A stretch of DNA of 64,000 nt from an uncultured Williamsia sp. (GTDB lineage Bacteria > Actinomycetota > Actinomycetes > Mycobacteriales > Mycobacteriaceae), in assembly GCF_947494875.1 (NCBI RefSeq), contig NZ_CANLWM010000009.1, positions 208,639 through 272,638 on the forward strand. The letters are read 5' to 3'. Shown in pieces: positions 37,008-46,336 of this stretch. The translations under genes were made by a program, and so were the position numbers. Each line of letters starts with the position of its first letter. Within the stretch, counting starts at the first letter, position 1. Below the pieces are notes generated by a model. The model had not been told where the DNA came from. It did not search any database and was given only the letters and a program-made list of their open reading frames with translations.

Positions 37008-38453
37008 TCACGACTCGTCGAGCAGCGCCTTCTTGGTGACCTTGCCCATCGCGTTGCGGGGCAGGTCGTCGACGAAGCGGACCACCCGCGGACGCTTGTG
37101 GTCGGAGAGCTGTTCGGCCACATGACCGATGAGCGACTCGGCGAGGTCGTCGCCGGCGTCGTACCCCGATGCGGTGACGACCGCCGCGACGATGCGCTGT
37201 CCGAGATCGTCGTCGGGCACACCGACCACGGCGACCTCGGCGACGGCGTCGTGGTCGAGCAGACAGCTCTCGATCTCGCCGGCACCGACGCGGAAACCGC
37301 CCGTCTTGATGAGGTCGGTCGACAGACGACCGACGATCCGGTGCATCCCGTCGGCGTCGATCACGGCGGCGTCACCGGTCGCGAACCACCCACCGGGAAG
37401 CCATGACTCGGCCGTCGCCTCCGGCCTCCCGTGGTAGCCGACGCCCAGCATCGGACCCCGGACCAGCAACTCCCCGATCGTCTCGCCGTCGTGCGGCAGA
37501 TCGTCACCGCCGGTGCCCCCGGACTCCGGGTCCGGACGGAGCATCGTCTCGACCCCGTCGAGCGGCAGGCCGACCCAGCCGGCGCGGCGTTCACCGTCGA
37601 CACGCGCACTGAGGGTGATGAGGGTCTCGGTGCTGCCGTACCGTTCCACGATCTCGTGGCCGGTCAGATCGGCGATGCGCCGGAACACCGACTCCGGCAG
37701 CGGCGCACTGCCGGAGACCAGCAGGCGCGCACCGGCGAGGCTGCGCGCACTGTCCTCGTCGGCGGCGATCCGCGACCACACCGTGGGGACGCCGAAGTAC
37801 ATCGTCCCGTCCGTCCGGGCGTACGCCTCCGGCGTCGGGCGCCCGGTGTGGACCAGCCGACCCCCGAGTCGCAGCGGCCCGAGCACACCGAGCACGAGTC
37901 CGTGCACGTGGAACAGCGGCAGGCCGTGCACCAGGACGTCGGACGCAGTCCACCGCCAGGCCGCGGCGAGCGCGTCGAGACCCGCCGCGATCGAGCCGTG
38001 CGTGCTGACAACACCTTTCGGCGCGCCCGTGGTGCCCGAGGTGTAGAGGATCATCGCCGGATGGTCCGCCGGCGGGCGCGGATGCGAGTGCCACGACCGG
38101 GCGTAGAGACGCACCGGCAGATGCGGGAGACCACACGCCTCGGCCGGTTCAGGACCCAGCCAGCCCTGCGCGCCGGAGTCGTCGAGGACGTGGCGGCGTT
38201 CGGCGATGCCGGAGTCCGGTGGGACGGGGACGACGACCACGCCCGCCATCAACGCTCCCACCACGGCGATCACCGTGGCCATCGACGGCGTCGCCTCCAC
38301 CGCGACCACGCGGACGCCCCCGAGACGTTCGGCGGCCGCGATCGCCGCGCCCGCCACGTCGGCTCGTGAGAAGGACAGACCGTCGACGGCGACCGTGTCG
38401 GGGACGTCGGACGCCGCGGCGACCGCGGACGGTGTCAGCAGCGGGAACAGCAC
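37008..38453 (-). CDS. fadD36: Acyl-CoA synthetase, FadD36/MatB-like
   Basis: 481 aa adenylate-forming enzyme. ATP P-loop YTSGTTGAPKGV, VERYGSTET, TGD hinge (FATGDAAVID), LIKTGGFRVGAGEIE and the catalytic Lys of NAMGKVTKKAL are intact. The N-terminal text VAAASD and VPVPPDSGIAERRHVLDDSG recalls M. tuberculosis FadD36 closely. Related MatB enzymes activate malonate or methylmalonate, so a short dicarboxylate is a possible substrate. The GTG start has GACAGT six bases upstream, predicting a leaderless transcript. It is divergent from the DUF429 gene. Confidence 0.9.
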   Translation of the reverse strand: MLFPLLTPSAVAAASDVPDTVAVDGLSFSRADVAGAAIAAAERLGGVRVVAVEATPSMATVIAVVGALMAGVVVVPVPPDSGIAERRHVLDDSGAQGWLGPEPAEACGLPHLPVRLYARSWHSHPRPPADHPAMILYTSGTTGAPKGVVSTHGSIAAGLDALAAAWRWTASDVLVHGLPLFHVHGLVLGVLGPLRLGGRLVHTGRPTPEAYARTDGTMYFGVPTVWSRIAADEDSARSLAGARLLVSGSAPLPESVFRRIADLTGHEIVERYGSTETLITLSARVDGERRAGWVGLPLDGVETMLRPDPESGGTGGDDLPHDGETIGELLVRGPMLGVGYHGRPEATAESWLPGGWFATGDAAVIDADGMHRIVGRLSTDLIKTGGFRVGAGEIESCLLDHDAVAEVAVVGVPDDDLGQRIVAAVVTASGYDAGDDLAESLIGHVAEQLSDHKRPRVVRFVDDLPRNAMGKVTKKALLDES

Positions 38454-38523
38454 CCGCCCACTGTCGCACAGACGGCGGCGGTCACCGCGGGGCACAGATG
38501 TGGGCGGCGCTACGGTCGTGGAC

Positions 38524-39288
38524 GTGCGCACCCTGGGAGTCGACCTCGCGGCCGAGCCGACCAAGTCCGCGCTCGCGGTGCTGCGGTGGCGGTCGGGGCG
38601 CGCGGAGGTGGAGCGGATCACGCTCGGCGCCACGGACTCCGACATCGTCGCGGCCGCCGCGGGGTGCGATCGGGTCGGGATCGACGCGCCGTTCGGCTGG
38701 CCCGACCAGTTCGTCCGGTTCGTGACGGCACACCACGCCCTGGGCGACCCGGACACGGCGGTCACCGGTGCCGACCGCGTCCCGCCCGCGGCCTCGGACA
38801 CCCGGGACGCCCGGGCGGGTCTCGTCCGTCGCATGACCGACGACAGGGTCCGGGAGCGGACGCGCCTGATCCCGCTGAGCGTCTCGGCCGATCTCATCGC
38901 GCACGTGGCGATGCGGTGCGTCGGACTGCTGCGGGCCCTGGACGTGATGGACCGGGTCGACGGGCCTGTGGTCGAGGCCTATCCCGCGGCCGCACTGCGC
39001 GTCTGGGGACTCGACCACCGCGGGTACAAGGGTCCGGCCAAGGCCGCGGTCCTCGACGCACTGGTCGACGAGGTGCGCGTGCGGGCCCCGTGGTTGGACC
39101 TCGGAGTCTCGGAGGCCGCGATCCGCGCCAGCGACGACGTCTTCGACGCGGTCGTCGCGGCCTGCATCGCGCGCGCCGCGGCGCTGGGGCGAACCCACCT
39201 GCCCGAGGGCGACGACGCCGTGCTCGCGCGGCGCGAGGGCTGGATCCACCTGCCCTCGGCGGATCTGGAGGGACTCGTGGTCGGGTGA
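38524..39288 (+). CDS. DUF429 family protein
   Basis: 254 aa. Motifs of the RNase H-like DUF429 group are present: TLGVDLAAEPTKSALAVL at the N-terminus (acidic first strand), VGIDAPFGWP, VVEAYPAAALRVWG, and DDVFDAVVAACIARAAA near the end. The biochemical role is unknown. GTG 38524 is preferred over 38518 because TACGGT (38511-38516) lies seven bases before it, fitting a leaderless start. It is divergent from fadD36. Confidence 0.85.
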   Translation: MRTLGVDLAAEPTKSALAVLRWRSGRAEVERITLGATDSDIVAAAAGCDRVGIDAPFGWPDQFVRFVTAHHALGDPDTAVTGADRVPPAASDTRDARAGLVRRMTDDRVRERTRLIPLSVSADLIAHVAMRCVGLLRALDVMDRVDGPVVEAYPAAALRVWGLDHRGYKGPAKAAVLDALVDEVRVRAPWLDLGVSEAAIRASDDVFDAVVAACIARAAALGRTHLPEGDDAVLARREGWIHLPSADLEGLVVG

Positions 39289-39301
39289 CGGCCGCGACGC
39301 G

Positions 39302-40192
39302 TCAGCGACGCGCCGGGATGCCCGCCGTCCGTGTGACGTCGAGGTAGATGCCCCGCTGCGCCGGACGCAGCGGCGGGATGAGCTGCGGCAGCCAGCCGTC
39401 GAGCTGCGTGGTGGCCCCCACGACCGGCAGGCCCGCCATCGTGAAGTCGGCCGCGGCGCGACGCACGTGGTCGGCGCTGGACACCAGTACCGCGTTGCCG
39501 AGCCCCCGGGAGCGGGCGATCGCGGCGGAGTTCAGCGCGTTCTGCACCGTCGACCCCGAGCGGTCCTCGACGACGATCCGCGACGCGGGGATCCCGCGCC
39601 CCACCAACCAGTCCCGCATCGCGGCGGCCTCGGTGGTGCCCGCGTGTGGCGCGCCACCGCTGACGATGATCGTCGACCACGGCGCCGCGACGGCCTGCAG
39701 CCACGCAGCACCCAGCCGCGACACCAGCTCGTCGCGCAGCGACCCGTCGGGCATCAGTCCGTAGCCGAGCACGACGATCGCCGTCTGCGGTCCGATGATG
39801 CCCGGCAACGGGTTCGGGATCGTGCCGATGCCGGCGCCGATCGCACCGAACATGCGCCCGACGGTCCCCGCCATCGCCGGGGACACCGCGCCGAGACGGT
39901 TGAGGGCGTTCTGTCGGGTGATCAGGTCGAGGGTGAAGTCCGACCACACCGCCTGCAAGGCGAGGGCCTGCGCGTCGTTCGGGGCCACCCGCAGGAGCGC
40001 CGCGAGGTCGCCCAGACCGCCCGGCACGTCCCCAGCGGTGAACTTTCCCTGCGCCGAGTTGAACAGCGTCGTGGTCGGTGGCGCTGCGCTCGCCGGCGCG
40101 GCCACCGTCGCCTGAAGGGCGCCCACACCGGCGCCGAGGGCGACGACAGTGGTCGCCGCCGCGATGGCCCGTCGAAACCGCAGGAACACCAT
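39302..40192 (-). CDS. Exported DUF218/YdcF-like protein
   Basis: 296 aa. A signal peptide (charged start, hydrophobic ~8-30, APASAA cleavage site) directs it outside the membrane. After an N-terminal region of ~100 residues the DUF218 core appears: AIVVLGYGLMPDGS, IIVSGGAPHAGTTEA, IVVEDRSGSTVQNA (the family ExxS-T-N pattern) and VLVSSADHVRRA. ElyC/SanA relatives act in envelope or antigen synthesis. GAGGGG precedes the ATG. It is divergent from the WYL regulator. Confidence 0.87.
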   Translation of the reverse strand: MVFLRFRRAIAAATTVVALGAGVGALQATVAAPASAAPPTTTLFNSAQGKFTAGDVPGGLGDLAALLRVAPNDAQALALQAVWSDFTLDLITRQNALNRLGAVSPAMAGTVGRMFGAIGAGIGTIPNPLPGIIGPQTAIVVLGYGLMPDGSLRDELVSRLGAAWLQAVAAPWSTIIVSGGAPHAGTTEAAAMRDWLVGRGIPASRIVVEDRSGSTVQNALNSAAIARSRGLGNAVLVSSADHVRRAAADFTMAGLPVVGATTQLDGWLPQLIPPLRPAQRGIYLDVTRTAGIPARR

Positions 40193-40388
40193 GCCGACCC
40201 CTCGTGAGACTCATGAGACACAGCGAGACTAACGATGCTCGTGCGGCCGATGAGCACAGATGGGACACGAGACCGTCTCAGCACGATCACCCCACGGCGT
40301 GTCGCGCCATCTGCACACACCGGCCATCGTCTGCACCTCCGCGGCATTGCGGACCGGAACTGACCGCGTTGGATGCCAGGATGACCGC

Positions 40389-41378
40389 ATGCCGATCGAA
40401 TCGTCCGCACGACTCCTCTCGCTGCTGTCGCTGCTGCAGATGCGCCAGGAGTGGTCGGGCGCCGATCTCGCCCACCGACTGGCGGTGACGCCCCGCACCG
40501 TCCGCCGTGACGTGGACCGGTTGCGGACGCTCGGCTACCCCGTCGATGCGACAGTCGGCGTCGGGGGTGGCTACCGGCTCGGCGCGGGCGCGGAGATGCC
40601 GCCGCTGCTCCTCGACGACGCCGAGGTCCTCGCCGTCGCGGTCGCTCTCCAGTCCGGGGCGACGCGATCGGTGACCGGGCTCGACGACGCCGCAACGGGT
40701 GCGTTGTCGAAGCTGCGCCAGGTGATGCCGTCCCGGCTTCGACACCGCCTGGACGCGTTGACCGTCGAGACCGTCGAGGGCCCCGTCCCCCGGTCGTCGG
40801 TGGACGCGGCCACTCTGTCCGACATCGCCCTCGCGTGCCATCGCACCGAGCGACTGCGCTTCGACTACAGCAGCCGCACCGGCGAGGAGTCCCGGCGTGA
40901 GTGCGAGCCCTACCGGCTCGTACGCAACGGGACCCGCTGGTACCTGCTCGCCTGGGACATCGGCCGCGACGACTGGCGCACCTTCCGCGTCGACCGCATG
41001 ACCCCGAAGACGCCGACCGGCCCGCGCTTCGCGGCGCGAGAACTTCCCGATGGCGGCGCCGCGGCGTTCGTCGCGGCGAGCATCGGGTCGGCGATGCGGT
41101 CGGTCACCGCGCGGGTGCGCATCCACGCACCCGTGCAGGACGTCGAGTCGATGGTCTACCCGGAATGGGGCGTCATCGAGGCCGGCGACGAGAACAGTTG
41201 CGAGATCGCGTTGTTCGGCTCGTCACTGGATTCCATCGCGTGGTGGTTGCACCGGTTCGACGCCGACTTCACCGTCCTGGCACCCGAACCCCTGCGCGCG
41301 TTGTGTCTCGACCAGGCCCGCGCACACGACCACATCGCCGAGCGCTATCGCACCGCGAGCAGACCACTCGACGCCTGA
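40389..41378 (+). CDS. HTH-WYL transcriptional regulator
   Basis: 329 aa. An N-terminal DeoR-like winged helix (residues 5-60, with WSGADLAHRLAVTPRTVRRD) is followed by a WYL domain where the signature reads GTRWYLLAWDIGRDDWRTFRVDRM, and a C-terminal WCX domain. WYL proteins bind nucleic acid or nucleotide ligands and often control stress or defence genes; no such genes are next to it. CAGGAT lies exactly six bases before the ATG, predicting a leaderless mRNA. It may regulate the divergent DUF218 gene. Confidence 0.9.
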   Translation: MPIESSARLLSLLSLLQMRQEWSGADLAHRLAVTPRTVRRDVDRLRTLGYPVDATVGVGGGYRLGAGAEMPPLLLDDAEVLAVAVALQSGATRSVTGLDDAATGALSKLRQVMPSRLRHRLDALTVETVEGPVPRSSVDAATLSDIALACHRTERLRFDYSSRTGEESRRECEPYRLVRNGTRWYLLAWDIGRDDWRTFRVDRMTPKTPTGPRFAARELPDGGAAAFVAASIGSAMRSVTARVRIHAPVQDVESMVYPEWGVIEAGDENSCEIALFGSSLDSIAWWLHRFDADFTVLAPEPLRALCLDQARAHDHIAERYRTASRPLDA

Positions 41379-41380
41379 GG

Positions 41381-41453
41381 TGCGCGCAGAGGGATTTGAA
41401 CCCCCGACCGCTGGTGTGTAAGACCAGAGCTCTGACCGCTGAGCTATACGCGC
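41381..41453 (-). tRNA. tRNA-Val (anticodon TAC)
   Basis: 73 nt. The acceptor stem GCGCGTA pairs with TGCGCGC. The anticodon arm CTGGT-CTTACAC-ACCAG shows loop T33 and anticodon TAC (reads GUA). The T arm GGGGG-TTCAAAT-CCCTC is standard. CCA is not encoded (the genome reads CCT). It ends two bases from the WYL stop on the opposite strand. No integrase or attachment repeat was seen beside it. Confidence 0.97.
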
Positions 41454-41536
41454 AGGCGGCGTGGGTCGCGACCGCACGCCGAGGAACGAATGTAGTGCCG
41501 TGGGCGTCGTGACGGGAAATCCTCGCCGAGGAGGAC

Positions 41537-42058
41537 TCAGTCGCTCAGCTCGGCGAGCACGCGCGTCCACACGGTGTCGTCGCGCATCTCGCCCGGACCC
41601 ACCATCTGCGAGTACGTGATGGTGCCCTCGAGGTCGACCACGAAGGTGCCGCGGTTGGCGTAGCCGCTACGGGGGTTGAACACCCCGTACTCCATGGCCG
41701 TCGCACCGTGCGGCCAGAAGTCGGACAGGATCGGGAACAGGAACCCCTGCAGCGACGACCACACCTTGTGCGTGGGCGGCGGTCCGACGGACACCGCCAG
41801 CAGCACCGACCGGTCGTTCTCGAACTCGGGCAGATGGTCGCGGAGATAACCGAGTTCGCCTTCGCAGGTCCCGGTGAAGGCGAGCGGGAAGAACACGAGG
41901 ACCGCGCGCTTCTCGCCTCGGAACGAACTGAGGCAGACACGCTGGTTGTTCTGGTCCCGCAACGCGAAGTCGGGGGCGAGAGTGCCCGGCTCGAGGGGAC
42001 CCGCCGGGGACGGATTGGTCTGTTCGGTCGACGCCGGCAAGGGAGAGTCGAGCGTCAT
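41537..42058 (-). CDS. ahpE: Peroxiredoxin AhpE
   Basis: 173 aa. The peroxidatic Cys lies in FFPLAFTGTCEGELGYLRD (PxxxTxxC), with a downstream Arg in NPRSGYANRGTFVVD. It reduces peroxides in the cytosol and, as in M. tuberculosis Rv2238c, is probably regenerated by mycothiol/mycoredoxin. A Cys at residue ~42 in NQRVCLSSF is additional. Its ATG overlaps the stop of the DUF3052 gene (ATGA), the same pairing as Rv2239c-Rv2238c. Confidence 0.95.
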   Translation of the reverse strand: MTLDSPLPASTEQTNPSPAGPLEPGTLAPDFALRDQNNQRVCLSSFRGEKRAVLVFFPLAFTGTCEGELGYLRDHLPEFENDRSVLLAVSVGPPPTHKVWSSLQGFLFPILSDFWPHGATAMEYGVFNPRSGYANRGTFVVDLEGTITYSQMVGPGEMRDDTVWTRVLAELSD

Positions 42059-42471
42059 TTACGCGGCGCGCGAGCCTTGGGCTGCACCAGCCGGGAACCC
42101 GACCAGTCCCCGAGGTTCATCGCCGAGGTCTGGGTGAGGCCGGCCGTCGGTGCGGCCTCGGCGATCTCCGCGGGATCGACGTATCCGTCGGTACCGGTCT
42201 TCGGCGAGAACACCCAGACGTACCCGTCGTCGGCCAGCGGACCGATCGCGTCCATCAGAGCGTCGACCAGGTCGCCGTCGGACTCGCGCCACCAGAGGAT
42301 GACGACGTCCATCACCTCGTCGGAGTCCTCGTCGAGCAGATCGCCGCCGATGAGCTCCTCGATGTCCGCGCGCAGGTCGTCGTCGGTGTCCTCGTCCCAC
42401 CCGAGTTCCTGAACCACCATGCCCGAGCTGAACCCGAGCGCCTCGGCCCGATTGTCGTGCGCGGCAACCAC
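42055..42471 (-). CDS. DUF3052 family protein (Rv2239c-like)
   Basis: 138 aa from the GTG at 42471, which has GGAGG nine bases upstream. It opens with [34 protein letters not shown] text (short quote: [12 protein letters not shown]), is strongly acidic, and ends with [14 protein letters not shown]3052 proteins are small, actinobacteria-specific and uncharacterised. Coupling to ahpE (ATGA overlap) suggests a shared role in redox stress, but that is context only. Confidence 0.88.
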   Translation of the reverse strand: MVAAHDNRAEALGFSSGMVVQELGWDEDTDDDLRADIEELIGGDLLDEDSDEVMDVVILWWRESDGDLVDALMDAIGPLADDGYVWVFSPKTGTDGYVDPAEIAEAAPTAGLTQTSAMNLGDWSGSRLVQPKARAPRK

Positions 42472-42622
42472 CGCGGGAGACCTCCTCTGTCGGCACACGT
42501 CGTGCGGCCGCCGGACAGGTCCGACGGTTGTGACCAGACAACAGTGTGTCCGGCCAACATGCAAGCCGGGGCACGGTGCCGACGTGGGCGTGTGCTGCGA
42601 CGTTTCTCGCCGGGTCGGGGGT

Positions 42623-43225
42623 TCAGCGCGGCGCGGCGCCCGACGGGGTGGGCGTCGCGGATCCGGACGAGCCCGCCGCGGCACCGGCCGAGAACGGCCT
42701 GCACGTGCCCAGCAGCCCGTCGCGGGCCTGCAGGAAACCACCCGACGCGGCGTTCAGCTCGCCACGGCCCTTCGCGCGGACCACGCCGGCCAGCGCCCCG
42801 GATCGGTCGGCGAGCGTCGTCGCGGCCGCGCGGACCGCGTCGCTCGTCGCCGGGCTGAGCGCCCTGCGGATCTCCGCGACGCCACGGTCGAGTGCGGCCA
42901 CGGCCACCAGGTCCTTGCCCTGCAGCGCGCCATAGTTCTGGGTGGCGTTCAGCGCGGTGACGAACACGTTGTAGGCCGACAGCATCTGCCCGGCCGCGGT
43001 GGTCGACGTCGAGCACACCGCGTAGTCGGCGTCGGTCCGTTCCTTCTCCGCCGACGCCGCGGCCGACGACGACTCGGCGGCCCGGTAGGCCCCGACGTCG
43101 GACGGGTCCACCCGTGCGGAACCGGTCACCGCATCAGAGCACCCCACGACGGCGACGGTCACCATCGCGAGCACCGACACCGCGGCGAGTCGCGCGGTGG
43201 TGCGGCGATGGGCGGCTGTCGACAC
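42623..43225 (-). CDS. Putative lipoprotein (Rv2240c-like)
   Basis: 200 aa from a GTG. Arg-rich start, hydrophobic residues ~12-28 and lipobox VAVVGC suggest lipidation at Cys29. The mature part is Ala-rich and helical, with two further Cys (AVCSTS and GTCRPF) that could form a disulfide, and it ends in a Ser/Thr/Pro/Ala tail. No domain recognised. It is divergent from aceE across a 231-bp gap, as Rv2240c is from Rv2241. That gap (43226-43456) holds no other gene. Confidence 0.85.
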   Translation of the reverse strand: MSTAAHRRTTARLAAVSVLAMVTVAVVGCSDAVTGSARVDPSDVGAYRAAESSSAAASAEKERTDADYAVCSTSTTAAGQMLSAYNVFVTALNATQNYGALQGKDLVAVAALDRGVAEIRRALSPATSDAVRAAATTLADRSGALAGVVRAKGRGELNAASGGFLQARDGLLGTCRPFSAGAAAGSSGSATPTPSGAAPR

Positions 43226-43456
43226 AGGTGCGCATCCTGCCGCAGCGCCGCGGCACGCGACAACATGGCGGATGCCACGTCCGCGGACCGGGGGGAATGT
43301 GTGCCGGGCCGCGTCACATGCGGCACGATTGGTGACGTACCTCGCTCCGACCCACCGGTCGAGCGCGGGGTCGACGGAGGTCGGCACACCCCTGCCGGCC
43401 CACACGCACCACGACCGGCACACCACCGCCGTGAGGACACGAGGAGCCCACCACCA

Positions 43457-46234
43457 GTGACACAGCAGATCAGCCCGGCATCGTCGACCTCCGGCAGCGA
43501 CCGGGTCCGGGTCATCCGGGAGGGGGTCGCGTCCTACCTCCCGGACATCGACCCGCAGGAGACCGACGAGTGGCTCGCCTCGTTCGACGGGTTGCTGGAG
43601 AACGCCGGCCCGGGCCGCGCGCGCTACCTGCTGCTGCGGATGCTCGAGCGCGCGAGCGAGCGCCGCGTGTCCATCCCGGCGCTCACCTCGACCGACTACG
43701 TCAACACCATCCCCACCGAGAGCGAGCCCTGGTTCCCCGGTGACGAGGAGGTCGAACGCCGGTTCCGCGCGTTCATCCGGTGGAACGCCGCGATCATGGT
43801 CCACCGCGCGCAGCGCCCCGGTGTGGGCGTCGGCGGGCACATCTCCACCTATGCGTCCTCGGCCGCGTTGTACGAGGTCGGCTTCAACCACTTCTTCCGC
43901 GGCCAGGACCACTCCGGTGGCGGCGACCAGATCTACATCCAGGGCCACGCCTCTCCCGGCATCTACGCGCGCGCGTTCCTCGAGGGCCGGATCGACGAGG
44001 CCCGGATGGACGGGTTCCGCCAGGAGCACAGCCACGCCGGCGAGGGCGGCGGTCTGCCGTCCTACCCGCACCCCCGCCTGATGCCCGACTTCTGGCAGTT
44101 CCCGACCGTCTCGATGGGCCTCGGCCCGATGAACGCGATCTACCAGGCGCGCTTCAACCACTACCTGCACGACCGCGGCATCAAGGACACCTCCGAGCAG
44201 CACGTGTGGGCGTTCCTCGGCGACGGCGAGATGGACGAGCCGGAATCGCGCGGTCTCGCGCACGTGGCCGCGACGGAAGGTCTCGACAACCTCACCTTCG
44301 TCATCAACTGCAACCTGCAGCGTCTCGACGGGCCGGTGCGGGGCAACGGCAAGATCATCCAGGAGCTCGAGTCGTTCTTCCGGGGCGCGGGCTGGAACGT
44401 CATCAAGGTGGTGTGGGGCCGCGAATGGGACGCCCTGCTGCACGCCGACCGTGACGGCGCGCTGGTCAACCTGATGAACACCACCCCCGACGGCGACTTC
44501 CAGACCTACAAGGCCAACGACGGCGCGTTCGTCCGCGAGCACTTCTTCGGTCGCGATCCGCGGACCAAGGAGCTGGTCAAGAACCTCGACGACGCGCAGA
44601 TCTGGAACCTCAAGCGGGGCGGGCACGACTACCGCAAGGTGCACGCGGCGTACGCGTCGGCGATGTCGCACAAGGGCCAGCCGACGGTGATCCTGGCCCA
44701 CACCATCAAGGGCTACACGCTGGGCAAGCACTTCGAGGGCCGCAACGCCACGCACCAGATGAAGAAGCTGACGCTGGAGGACCTCAAGGACTTCCGCGAC
44801 TCGACCCGTATCCCCATCAGCGACAAGGAGCTGGAGAAGGACCCGTACCTCCCGCCGTACTACCACCCCGGGATGGACGCGCCGGAGATCCAGTACATGC
44901 TCGACCGGCGCAAGACGCTCGGCGGGTTCCTCCCCCGTCGCCGCACCACCAGCAAGACGCTCACGGTGGACCCCAAGCCGATCATCAAGACCGCGGCGAA
45001 GGGCTCCGGCAAGCAGCAGGTCGCGACGACGATGGCGCTGGTCCGCATCTTCAAGGAGCTGATGCGCGACAAGGAGATCGGGAAGCGCGTGGTGCCGATC
45101 ATCCCCGACGAGGCACGCACGTTCGGCATGGACTCGTGGTTCCCGTCGCTGAAGATCTACAACCGCAACGGGCAGCTCTACACCTCCGTCGACGCCGACC
45201 TGATGCTCGCCTACAAGGAGAGCGAGAGCGGTCAGATCCTGCACGAGGGCATCAACGAGGCGGGCTCGACGGCATCGTTCACCGCGGTGGGCACGTCCTA
45301 TGCGACCCACGACGAGCCGATGATCCCGCTCTACATCTTCTACTCGATGTTCGGGTTCCAGCGGACCGGTGACGGCCTGTGGGCCGCCGCCGACCAGATG
45401 GCCCGCGGCTTCGTGCTCGGCGCGACCGCCGGGCGCACCACCCTGACCGGTGAGGGTCTCCAGCACGCCGACGGGCACTCGCTGCTGCTCGCGGCGTCCA
45501 ACCCCGCCGTGGTGGCGTACGACCCGGCCTACGCCTACGAGATGGCCCACATCGTCGTCGACGGACTGCGTCGGATGTACGGCGAGGACCCGGAGAACGT
45601 CTACTACTACATCACCGTCTACAACGAGCCGATCGTGCAGCCGCCGCAGCCCGACGACCTCGACGTCGAGGGTGTGCTCAAGGGCATCTACCGCTGCCAT
45701 CCGGCTGCCGGTGAGAAGCAGTACCCCGCCAACATCCTGGTCTCGGGCGTCACGATGTCCGACGCCGTGAGGGCGCAGGAGATGCTGGCCGACGAGTGGG
45801 ACGTCGCGGCCGACGTGTGGTCGGTGACGTCGTGGAACGAGCTCGCGCGTGAGGGTGTCGACCACGAGCGCGCGGTGCTGCGTGATCCCGACGGGGAGCA
45901 CGGCGACCCGTACGTGACGCAGGCGCTCGCGCAGTCGCTGGGGCCGTTCGTCGCCGTCAGCGACTTCATGCGCGCGGTGCCCGAGCAGATCCGCGCGTGG
46001 GTGCCGGGCACCTACCTGACCCTGGGCACGGACGGCTTCGGGTTCTCCGACACCCGACCGGCGGCGCGACGGTTCTTCAACGTCGACGGCGAGTCGATCG
46101 TCGTCGCGACGCTGTTGGCGCTGGCCCGCGAGGGACACATCGACCACTCCGTCGCGGCGAAGGCGGCCGAGAAGTACGCCATCACCGACGTTCTCGCGGC
46201 GCCGGAGCAGACGAGCGATCCCGGCGTGGCGTGA
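43457..46234 (+). CDS. aceE: Pyruvate dehydrogenase E1 component, homodimeric
   Basis: 925 aa. TPP motif [10 protein letters not shown] through [11 protein letters not shown] is canonical. [20 protein letters not shown] and [11 protein letters not shown] are AceE hallmarks, and [15 protein letters not shown] marks the pyrimidine-binding domain. It decarboxylates pyruvate and passes acetyl to the E2 lipoyl domain to make acetyl-CoA, which feeds the FAS-II genes downstream. The GTG start follows GAGGAG. A second, shorter AceE-like protein is encoded at 25111, so the window has two E1-type paralogues. Confidence 0.97.
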   Translation: MTQQISPASSTSGSDRVRVIREGVASYLPDIDPQETDEWLASFDGLLENAGPGRARYLLLRMLERASERRVSIPALTSTDYVNTIPTESEPWFPGDEEVERRFRAFIRWNAAIMVHRAQRPGVGVGGHISTYASSAALYEVGFNHFFRGQDHSGGGDQIYIQGHASPGIYARAFLEGRIDEARMDGFRQEHSHAGEGGGLPSYPHPRLMPDFWQFPTVSMGLGPMNAIYQARFNHYLHDRGIKDTSEQHVWAFLGDGEMDEPESRGLAHVAATEGLDNLTFVINCNLQRLDGPVRGNGKIIQELESFFRGAGWNVIKVVWGREWDALLHADRDGALVNLMNTTPDGDFQTYKANDGAFVREHFFGRDPRTKELVKNLDDAQIWNLKRGGHDYRKVHAAYASAMSHKGQPTVILAHTIKGYTLGKHFEGRNATHQMKKLTLEDLKDFRDSTRIPISDKELEKDPYLPPYYHPGMDAPEIQYMLDRRKTLGGFLPRRRTTSKTLTVDPKPIIKTAAKGSGKQQVATTMALVRIFKELMRDKEIGKRVVPIIPDEARTFGMDSWFPSLKIYNRNGQLYTSVDADLMLAYKESESGQILHEGINEAGSTASFTAVGTSYATHDEPMIPLYIFYSMFGFQRTGDGLWAAADQMARGFVLGATAGRTTLTGEGLQHADGHSLLLAASNPAVVAYDPAYAYEMAHIVVDGLRRMYGEDPENVYYYITVYNEPIVQPPQPDDLDVEGVLKGIYRCHPAAGEKQYPANILVSGVTMSDAVRAQEMLADEWDVAADVWSVTSWNELAREGVDHERAVLRDPDGEHGDPYVTQALAQSLGPFVAVSDFMRAVPEQIRAWVPGTYLTLGTDGFGFSDTRPAARRFFNVDGESIVVATLLALAREGHIDHSVAAKAAEKYAITDVLAAPEQTSDPGVA

Positions 46235-46260
46235 GGACCGCTCGCACCGAGCACGCACCT

Positions 46261-46278
46261 GGTTCGTGATCACGAACC
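46261..46278. promoter_or_regulatory. Perfect 18-bp palindrome GGTTCGTGATCACGAACC upstream of mabR
   Basis: It lies 26 bp after the aceE stop and 58 bp before the mabR start codon. A palindrome with no loop is better suited to a dimeric protein site than to an RNA hairpin. The mabR -10 TAGTGT (46325-46330) ends six bases before the GTG, so this site would be about 55-75 bp upstream of transcription start. Confidence 0.6.
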
Positions 46279-46336
46279 TCGTCGTGTCCAGCGTGAACAA
46301 CGTCTCGCCACCGGGACCGGCATCTAGTGTGTCCTG

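Noticed and set aside
38206..38517. N-terminal extension of the DUF429 protein
   Set aside because: It lies antisense to the start of fadD36, is Thr/Ala-rich without homology, and the leaderless -10 supports GTG 38524.
41381..41453. tRNA-Val as integration site of a genomic island
   Set aside because: No integrase gene or direct repeat of the tRNA end nearby; the flanking genes (WYL regulator, ahpE) look resident.
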